64,000 bases of DNA from positions 8,219,545-8,283,544 of the forward strand of contig NW_004454182.1 in NCBI RefSeq assembly GCF_000283155.1, written 5' to 3'. Below, piece by piece: positions 57,046 through 64,000 of this stretch. The notes beneath the pieces are model-generated. The model was not told where the DNA came from. It saw nothing but the letters and a program-made list of their open reading frames with translations, and made no database searches. The position numbers and the translations under genes were made by a program. Position 1 is the first letter of the stretch, and each line of letters begins with the position of its first letter. This DNA is from Ceratotherium simum simum. Its lineage: Eukaryota > Chordata > Mammalia > Perissodactyla > Rhinocerotidae.

Positions 57046-57655
57046 TGGTGAAAAAGTCCTTTCCGTCAATCATATTCTAATATCTTGAGTTGAGTGGAGC
57101 TTGCATAGATAACCTCTCAAGTCCCTGTTTCCAGATCAAACAACAGCTGTGTCTTGTCCAGACGAATTTGGCACAATCTCCCCCACACCCTACACCCATT
57201 TTCGGGGGAGCGAGGGCTTGCTCTTGGGTTGCTGCAATGCTGAAGTGATTGCAGACTGCCGTGGCAGGTTTTGGAGGCGGTTCACTCTGCTTCCACATCT
57301 GCATATTTCAGAGACGTAGCTCCCACAGGACATGAGCTTTTCTGTCTGGATATAATTTTTGCAAAACTGCTAATTATTTACAGCAGTTTATACAACAGAC
57401 ATACAATTCTGCCGGGGCTAAAGTAGCAGAGTTGAGAAGAAGCTTGCCAATTATGTGTTATTTTGGACCCCCCTGCACAAATCTATTCTCTAACAGACCA
57501 AAAATTATCTTCCCTTGGGCCACTGCCTCGCCACGATCGTTTTTCCACTTCTGCTTTTAAATTGAACTTGAGAGGCTGCAGCTAGCTCAGTTCAGTAGTG
57601 ACCACTGGGGGACCGCCACCCTATTCAAGTACTGACTCAACTCTCCGTTCATTTA
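57046..57655. promoter_or_regulatory. Repeat-free segment with homeodomain-like sites, possible conserved noncoding element
   Basis: No repeat was recognised over about 600 bases. 57350-57560 contains ctaattattt, ccaattatgt and aaaattatct (TAATTA/AATTA-type words) near E-box-like and GC words. This is the look of some conserved enhancers, but conservation cannot be tested from one sequence. Confidence 0.2.
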
Positions 57656-57673
57656 TCAATGACATCAGCCTAG

Positions 57674-57721
57674 GCTAGAAATAAAAGCTGAGGGAAAGCT
57701 AGAAATAAATGCTAAGGAAAA
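57674..57721. repeat. 24-bp tandem duplication
   Basis: Two adjacent 24-mers, 57674-57697 and 57698-57721, both starting gctagaaataaa, identical at 21 of 24 positions. Confidence 0.9.
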
Positions 57722-58180
57722 GCCAGCTAAGGGGAACAAAGTTTTTTTAATTGTTTAATTGGGCTCTGCAAATTATTGTAAAAATGTGTTCATAGTCACC
57801 GTTTAATCAAACGTTCTCTTCTCTTGCCTCCTGCTGACGTTTGGGCCTCAAAGAATGCCATAGAACAATAGAACACGGAGTGCTGGCTAGAGCTGTAGAC
57901 AAGATTCCCTGCAAAAATTCATTTTGCAGGGGACAGCGTGGAGGCCCATGTGGACGTGCGCATGGCAGAGGTGGGAACAAAACCCTGGTGTGTGGTGCCC
58001 CACTCCGTCCTTATGTGGCTCTCCTCCTCACGGGTAGGCCCATGTCCTACCGTATTTACTCCAGTTCATCTCCACGTCCCACCTGCCAGCATTAGGGCGA
58101 GGTGAGTTCTGCGTTTTCCATTTTCTGCCCAGATTAGGCTGACTGCCACACAATGAGGAAGCATCCCATCTGTACCCCTT
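57722..58180. other. Unassigned sequence
   Basis: No gene or repeat recognised. An 84-codon plus frame at 57841-58095 has no known domain. Confidence 0.4.
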
Positions 58181-58181
58181 T

Positions 58182-58645
58182 TCTAGGGCTGCTGCCACAT
58201 AGAACTACAAACTGGGTGTCTTCAAACAACGGAAACTTGTTGTCCCACAGTCCTGGAGGCTGGAAGTCCAAGCTAGATCAGGTGTCAGCAGGGTTGGTTC
58301 CTTCTGCGGGCCGTGAGGGAGAATCTGGTCCGTGCCTGTCTCCTGGCTTCTGGTGGCCCCAGGACTCCATAGCTGTGGCCGTGTAACTCCAGTCTCTGCT
58401 TCCGTTTTCACAATGTCATCTTCTCCCTCTGTGCATCTTCACATCACCTTCCCTCTGTCTGTCTCTGTGTCCAAATTCCCCTTTTGACAAGGGCACCAGT
58501 CATTGGCTTAGGACCCACCCTAATGACCTTATTTTAACTTGATTACCTCTGTAAAGAACCCGTTTCCAGATAAGATCATATTCTGAGATACTGGGGGTAG
58601 GACATCATATCTTTTTGGGGGGACACAATTCAACTCATAACACCA
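58182..58645 (+). mobile_element. MLT1-like (MaLR) solo LTR
   Basis: Same family as 17166-17575: tctagggctgctgccacata, ttgttgtcccacagtcctgg, aggctggaagtccaagctag, gacaagggcaccagtcattg, accctaatgaccttatttta, ggacacaattcaactcataa. The first bases are degraded. Confidence 0.75.
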
Positions 58646-58854
58646 TCTAATACCTTTTCTCTGTCAACTGAACTGCAAAACTCCATCTGACAGGTGGACA
58701 GGGAGAAGACAGAAAATGAAGCACAGCTAAGGGGAGTCTGTCTAAACCAAGGTGGAGTTTACCCAATATGCAGGTAATAGCTGAAATTAAAAAGTTTTGG
58801 TGTTATTATTGTTGTTCTCCTTATTTGCTTTCAACATTCTCCCTGAGCAAGTTT

Positions 58855-59850
58855 TCCATCATTCATTCATTCATTATACATTTATTGAACTCCTGCTATG
58901 TGCTGGGTACAGTTCTAGGGGCTAGATACACAGCAATAAACAAAACACAAAAATTCTGGTCCTCACAAAGATTCTATTCTTGGTGCAGGAGAGAGACATA
59001 AGTATGTAGTATGTCAGATTATAATAAATCCCATGAAGAAAATAAAGCAAGGAAGGGTGAGCGTGCCAAGAGAGAAGAGAAATTTTAGGTTAGATGGTGA
59101 GGGAACAGCTTACTGAGGAGGTGACATTGGAGCAAAGCCATGAGGAGGTGTGAGGAAGCCATGTCGATATCTGGGGGAAGAGCTTTAGAGGCAGAAGGAA
59201 CAGCAATTACAGAGGCTCTGAAGGAGGAGTGTGCCTGGAGCAGCTGAGGACCAGCGAGGGGGCCAATATGGCTGGAGCAGAGGGAGTGAGTTGGGGGGAA
59301 AGGGCAGGAGGAGGTGAGGCTGTGGAGGGGCAGGGAGGTGCACAGGACCGTAGGCCTTGCAGGGCATTGTAAGGACATGGGCCATTCATTTCACTCTGAG
59401 AGAGATGGCGGCCATTGAAGGGATTTGAGTAGAGTCACAGGATCTGACTTGCATTTTACAGGAATGCCTTTGGCGGCTGCACAGAGGACAGAGTCTAGGG
59501 CAGCCAGGGAGGAGGCAGGAGATCAGCGAGGGGGTCACCGTGGTGATCCAGCAGGAGGTGCTGGGGGCCTGGTGAGTGGAGGTGGTGAAAAGAGGTTGCA
59601 TTCTGGAATCTAGACAGACTGCGAGGGTAGAGCTGACCGTCTTTCCTAATGGACTGGATGTCGTTTGTGGGAAAAAGGGACGGGTCAAGAATGACTTCAA
59701 GATTCTTGACCTAAGCAAGTGGAAGGATGGAGTTGTGTCAACTAAAATGTGAAAACTGGGATTTGGGAGGAAGAGCAAGAGCTCAGCTTGGAACAAATTA
59801 AGTTTCAGATGCTTATTTGACACCTAAGTGGAGATGCCCAAGTGCTTCCG
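58855..59850 (-). mobile_element. L2 LINE, 3' UTR and reverse-transcriptase end
   Basis: The plus strand runs from the tail complement (cattcattcattatacattt, ctatgtgctgggtacagttc) through gacattggagcaaagccatg, gcattgtaaggacatgg and gcggccattgaagggatttg. On the minus strand, 59386-59823 begins MSNKHLKLN and continues AELLLFLPNP, matching the L2 ORF2 segment just after the YADD core (MSNxxLKLN). About 1 kb is kept, with stops and indels. Confidence 0.82.
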
Positions 59851-59859
59851 CCTATAGGA

Positions 59860-60110
59860 CTGAACAGACACTTCTTAGGGTTTAAGGCCCTGCATTTGTC
59901 ATTTCCACACAACTACCCAACTACTCCTTCCCAGTGCGAACCCCAGTGTTTCTCCTCCCTCTTCTCACTTATTCCTGCCCCTAAGACCTCTTCAGTGATT
60001 TTCCTCTTTCTTGGAATGTTATCTCAACTCATTTCTTCCTGTCTTAATTCAAACCACCCTTCAGTTTTTATTTATTCATTCAACAAACATTTACTCTGAA
60101 CCAGACACTG
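59860..60110 (+). mobile_element. L2 LINE fragment(s)
   Basis: gattttcctctttcttggaa and ctgtcttaattcaaaccacc resemble sense L2. At 60066-60105 attcattcaacaaacattta is an antisense L2 tail, so two short pieces meet here. Confidence 0.45.
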
Positions 60111-60635
60111 CAAAGGCTGAAGTTGGGCGGGAGTCCCTGCACCTCTCGGGATCCTTTCCCTTCATCCACAGTGCTCTCCTTTGCTCTCAACTACTGACTG
60201 AGCCCTGGTTACCTGGAGCCCTCCTTCTGGCCTCTAGTCATATCCAGCCCTGATTGTCATTTGACAATTGGGGTGAGTATCCTGCTCCCTAATGAAGATG
60301 CCAGGTGTCTGCCTTGAGCACTTGGTCCACATTCAATGACTCCTTGTGGGATTGAATTCACAGCTCTGGCTCATTTGATTGGTCTACAGAGCCTCGCTCT
60401 CTGGGTGCACCTCCAGACTCAACCCAAGCTCCCCCCACCTCCCTGGGGGTCTCCCAGATTAATAAAGGAAAAGGAGGGAGGAGGCAAAAAAAAGAGGGAA
60501 GGGAGGGTCCAAGCTGTCAGGGCTGGACTCTGGCCTTGATGTAATGGGCTGTGAGCCTTTGATTCCTCTGCTCCAGCACACAGCCCTACCCTCCTGAGCC
60601 CAGTTACTTAGCATTTCTCTGAGAAGGAGGTTTTG
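60111..60635. other. Unassigned sequence
   Basis: No gene or repeat recognised. There is a purine-rich tract at about 60465-60508. Confidence 0.4.
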
Positions 60636-60639
60636 TGGT

Positions 60640-60850
60640 GTCATATAAACAGCATGGGCTCTGCTTTCAAGCCAACTTGGGGTTGAATTCTGGCTCCGCT
60701 ATCAGCTAGCTGGAACATGAAGCTAGCCACTTAACTTCCATCATCCTCATCTTACTCACCTCTATAAGGACATCCTGTACTCTGCAGGGTTTTTGTGAGA
60801 ACCAATACATGCGTATAAAGCAGATAGCACAGTGCAGACAGAGAACCTGC
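60640..60850 (+). mobile_element. MIR SINE
   Basis: Sense MIR: acagcatgggctctgctttc, gttgaattctggctccgcta, tcagctagctggaacatgaa, cacttaacttccatcatcct, gcagggtttttgtgagaacc, gcagatagcacagtgc. Confidence 0.8.
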
Positions 60851-61484
60851 CCGGGAAGTGAATGCCGTATTCCCTGCAAAGGCCCATCGGGACCTTCTCT
60901 GATCTGAGCTAGACTATGCCGATTCCAGTGTGGTCAGTTCCCCGCCTACTGGCATTGGCCACTTCCCAAGAGCAACGTCCTGAGGACTCTCAGAAGTGAA
61001 TCCAGCTTGAGCCACCTGCCCTGCAAGGGTGGACAGTTAATGAGTATCTGAGAGAACCAGGAATGAGAGAGAGTCCATAAGGGGGTCACAAAGGAGCCAC
61101 GTGAAGCCTATTCATCCTCTTCCCTTGGATCTCTACAACTTCCCTCACTCTCAGTTTGATGTGACTTGATCCCAATAATTTTAGATGCATGGATAGTGAG
61201 AGGAATTTGAGCCTCTCTCTACTGCTCTAAGAGAGTAAGTATGATTAGACACAGGTGAGTTGTTGCTAGAAGGACCAGCCACCATGCTCCTGAGGGACAG
61301 TGGAGTTAGTCACAAGGCTCAGTCTACACAGGCCAAATCAAGTGGAGTACTCACTTTCAACTCAGCCAAGAATATCTGAGTAGCTGAGAAAGAAGGATGT
61401 GATTATGGATTTAAATTACAGGAAAACAGTTCTCGGCAACTTCCTTCAATGCAAAGATATGATTCCATTTAATCCTTTTCCCTC
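60851..61484. other. Unassigned sequence
   Basis: Nothing recognised. Confidence 0.4.
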
Positions 61485-61489
61485 TCTGG

Positions 61490-61605
61490 GGTGTGTGTTC
61501 CCCAGGTCATAGACGAGGACATTGCCCAGAGCCATTGCAATGGCAGAGTCATGCTCAGAACCCAGGTTGTCTGACTCCAAGACCAGTATTCTTTCCCTAT
61601 TTCTC
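61490..61605 (-). mobile_element. MIR SINE fragment
   Basis: Reverse-complement MIR: catagacgaggacattgccc, ggcagagtcatgctcagaac, ccaggttgtctgactccaag, accagtattctttccct. Confidence 0.6.
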
Positions 61606-61732
61606 TCCTGCCTCAGATATGGGTCTCAACCCCCCTCTTCCACACGACGAGTATTCATGACAATCATCTCACGGACTGAATCGCACATTTTATGCCCTGC
61701 TTGACTCTTTGAAAGGACAACATATGTTATGC

Positions 61733-61916
61733 TTTTTTTTTCTGAGGAAGATTCACCCTGAGCTAACGTCTGTGCCAAGCTTCCCCTCTTTTGTATACAG
61801 GTCGCCACCACAGCATGGCCGCTGACAAGTGGTGTAGGTTCACGCCTGGGAACCAAACCCCGGACCACCAAAGCAGAGCGTGCTGAACTTAATCACTAGG
61901 CCACAGTGCCGGCCCC
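61733..61916 (-). mobile_element. ERE SINE, short form, reverse orientation
   Basis: Plus strand: T run, one body repeat (ctgagctaacgtctgtgcca), cgccaccacagcatggccgc, head complement aggccacagtgccggcccc. The flanking words ttatgc / ttacac are only weakly alike, so the target duplication is decayed. Confidence 0.9.
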
Positions 61917-62878
61917 TTGTTACACTGTTTAAGTACCCATTTTCCTGGTATTTATGAAGAACTTGAAGCTTGGGCATGGAAGAATCTATCTGAGGGCTGA
62001 CTTTCCTCTGCTTGAGTTAATGCAAAATGCAATTGTCAAATCTGGGTAATTACAGCTGCTTTTCCTCCAAACCAGCAGGAGAGAATCAGAACCTAATACC
62101 TTTCTTTCATTTGTGTTTTTAGGTACAAAGGTGAAAACTCTCCAGAACTTCTCGGAACTTCTAACAGACAAATATTTACTAGAAAAGAGCATTGGGCTAA
62201 AAGTCAGTGGAAAGTTCTGCCTAGTCAGCAGCCTTTAGTTTTGTACTTGCACCATCCCCTTTAAACATCCCAAATCTGCAGGCTCGACCTCACTCTGGCC
62301 TCTGGGGCCAACGCTGCCCACAGCCTAGGGGGTTTAACCCCACACTCTGACTTCCTGTTCTGGCTCCTGCTAGGGATGCTCTTCCTTTACTCCCCCAAAT
62401 GGACCCCATGTTTGACCTGATCATTGGCTTCCTGCCCTATTTCTTAAACTTGAATACCCATGTTTGCATCTTACTAACCGCTTGAATTCCTGTGGGGCTG
62501 AGTTTCTAGTGCCAGACACTCTCCCAGGCAGAGGACACCTGTTCCTGAAAATGTGCCCAGTGCCTGGGGCCTGCTCCCTGCCGCCAGGGCACCAAACACC
62601 ACCTGCCTGAAAGATCTCCCAACATCACCTGCTCCCAGCTTTTCCTGGATTCGAACAGCTGCCGATTACACGACCTCCCTCTGCAGCCACAGCCTTCTGT
62701 TTCCCAGACTGTAGCTGCTCTTGGCAAAGGCCTCTTAGTGTCTTCTCCAGGTGCCTGTCCCATTCAGGTAGGTACACCTAGTTCCAGGTTTTAATCCTCG
62801 TGGTCTGTCCCATGTGACAGAAAACCAGGTCACGCAAGCCATGTCCCAAGACAGGGAGGTGAGGAGAAATGGGTTTAG
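61917..62878. other. Unassigned sequence with a donor-like site
   Basis: No gene or repeat recognised. A consensus donor CAG|GTAGGT occurs at 62765-62773 with no identifiable upstream exon. Frames on the minus strand (62506-62763) show no known domain. Confidence 0.35.
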
Positions 62879-62879
62879 T

Positions 62880-62962
62880 CTTGGCTCTTCTACTAATTGG
62901 CTGAGTGACCCTGGGCAAGTCATATGACCTTCCTGAACCTCCCTCCTCAACCTCAGAATGGG
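62880..62962 (+). mobile_element. MIR SINE core fragment
   Basis: Sense MIR core: ggctcttctactaattggct, gagtgaccctgggcaagtca, tatgaccttcctgaacctcc, ctcctcaacctcagaatggg. Confidence 0.75.
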
Positions 62963-63119
62963 TGAGTACCAAAGGTGCTACATGGGGGGAGGGTGGGTCT
63001 GGAGCTCCACTAGATCACCTGCAATTTGGGGATTCTGTGTATTCCACATTTACACAGTTAATTTCACAGCGAATAAGATGAAGGGCCCTTGTTCTCAATG
63101 CACAAACACATACCAATTA

Positions 63120-63607
63120 TGGTTAACTTTATGTATCAACTTGACTGGGCTTAGAGGATGCCTGTAGCTGGTACATTATCTCCGTGTGTGTCTGTGAGTG
63201 TGTCTCCAGAGGAGATTAGCAACTGAATGGATAGATTGAGTAAAGAAGATTTCCCTCACCAATGGGCATCATCGAATCCACTGAGGGCCTGAATAGAACC
63301 AAAAGGCAGAGGAATGGCAAATTTGCTCTCTCTGAGCTGGGACACCCATCTTCTCCTGCCCTCGGACATAGGTGCTCCTGGGTCTTGGACCTTTGGGCTC
63401 AGACGAGGATTTACACCATTGGCCCCCAACTCTCAGGCCTTCAGACTCGGACTGAAATACACCACTGGCTTTCCCAGTTCTCCAGCTTGCAAACAGCAGA
63501 TCGTGGGACTTCTCAGCCCCCATATAACATGAATCAATTCCTACAACAAATCTCTCTCTTTCTATATATATGTATTCCATTTCGCTGGAGACCCTGACTA
63601 ATACAAC
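63120..63607 (+). mobile_element. Unnamed ancient LTR-like repeat, copy B
   Basis: Sense copy of the family at 48786-49143: ggttaactttatgtatcaac, ttgactgggcttagagga, gagggcctgaatagaacc, gatcgtgggacttctcagcc, ctctctctttctatatatat and the end accctgactaatacaac. The 111-codon frame at 63262-63597 runs through it. Confidence 0.7.
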
Positions 63608-64000
63608 ACCCTTGCCTTACGCACAATTCTGCTGTGTTTAAAACAAAACGAAAAAGCTTAGCTGTCATAGGCTGCCAGACAAGACCATCTCAGTGGAGCT
63701 TGAGGCCTGAGAGAAGGGGTGCAGCTACATGGAATGGATGCTCATTACTCTCTGCCCCCGAGCCAGGTCTTGCCTGAGACTCATTCTCAATACGGCACGC
63801 CAGGCAACCAGAGTTAACTGATCACAAGATAAAACTTATTGCTCTCCTTCCCTGGCAAATCCCACTGTATATAACAATTGCCCACAAAGATATTAACTCA
63901 GGTGAAATCTCATGCACATCAGAGACAGCTTGGAAGGAGGAGGGCTGGCACCAAAGGACAGAATGCTGCCTGGTGGGGGTCTGGGAAGAGGAGAACAGAT
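63608..64000. other. Unassigned sequence at window end
   Basis: No feature recognised; it may continue beyond the window. Confidence 0.4.

Noticed and set aside
57590..57625. CTCF-like site around ccactgggggacc
   Set aside because: It differs from the CTCF core at key positions, and a single weak match is expected by chance.
59386..59823. 145-codon minus frame as a host gene
   Set aside because: It is the degraded L2 reverse-transcriptase end (MSNKHLKLN block), not a host gene.
62755..62775. CAG|GTAGGT donor as proof of an exon
   Set aside because: No open, recognisable exon precedes it. Isolated consensus donors are common.
63262..63597. 111-codon plus frame as an exon
   Set aside because: It lies fully within the LTR-like repeat shared with 48786-49143.
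1..64000. CRISPR array, operon, phage or other prokaryotic-type system
   Set aside because: The whole window carries mammalian SINE, LINE and LTR sequence and intronless retrocopies. No spaced identical repeats or gene clusters are present.

Overview
This is a gene-poor stretch of mammalian nuclear DNA. The diagnostic signal is a set of about a dozen tRNA-derived SINEs of the equine repetitive element (ERE) type. Each starts near GGGGCCGGCCC, carries pol III A-box and B-box motifs, and ends with repeats around the words GATGTTAGCTCAGGGCC and TCTTCCTCA. Their number and their well-kept target-site duplications point to a perissodactyl, most probably Equus. No intact protein-coding gene was recognised. 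The open frames of 60-200 codons on both strands behave as chance frames, or as frames through L1, L2, LTR and SINE sequence.

Layout. 1-15 kb: old L1, L2 and MIR fragments with six EREs, plus an AT-rich stretch near 12.05 kb that holds a perfect 21-bp inverted repeat. 15.0-16.1 kb: a CpG-rich block split by a 490-bp assembly gap (15288-15777), the best candidate promoter/first exon in the window; the transcribed strand cannot be decided. 16-27 kb: MIRs, an MLT1-like LTR at 17.2 kb and another at 21.4 kb, a solo LTR inserted in a MIR at 24.4-24.8 kb, and three EREs plus an ERE tail. 27.1-30.25 kb: a nearly full-length processed pseudogene of AMD1 (S-adenosylmethionine decarboxylase) on the plus strand, with 5' UTR, disrupted coding region, and 3' UTR ending at an AATAAA. 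30.5-38 kb: MIR, L2 and L1 pieces. 38.1-44.6 kb: a mosaic dominated by antisense L1, interrupted by a processed pseudogene of VDAC3 on the minus strand (coding part 40135-40988) and by a second L1 3' end at 42.6-43.1 kb. 45-64 kb: LTRs, EREs at 48.3, 54.1 and 61.7 kb, L1 3' ends, and L2 copies, two of which (50.8 and 58.9-59.85 kb) still show L2 reverse-transcriptase sequence.

The elements do not form a pathway. They record successive insertions: L2 and MIR are oldest, then L1M and MLT1 LTRs, then retrocopies, then EREs, two of which have perfect 17-bp target duplications and may be recent. I found no CRISPR array, operon, phage or other novel multi-gene system. Repeat family names are from recognition of consensus words, not from a database search, and edges without a target-site duplication are approximate.
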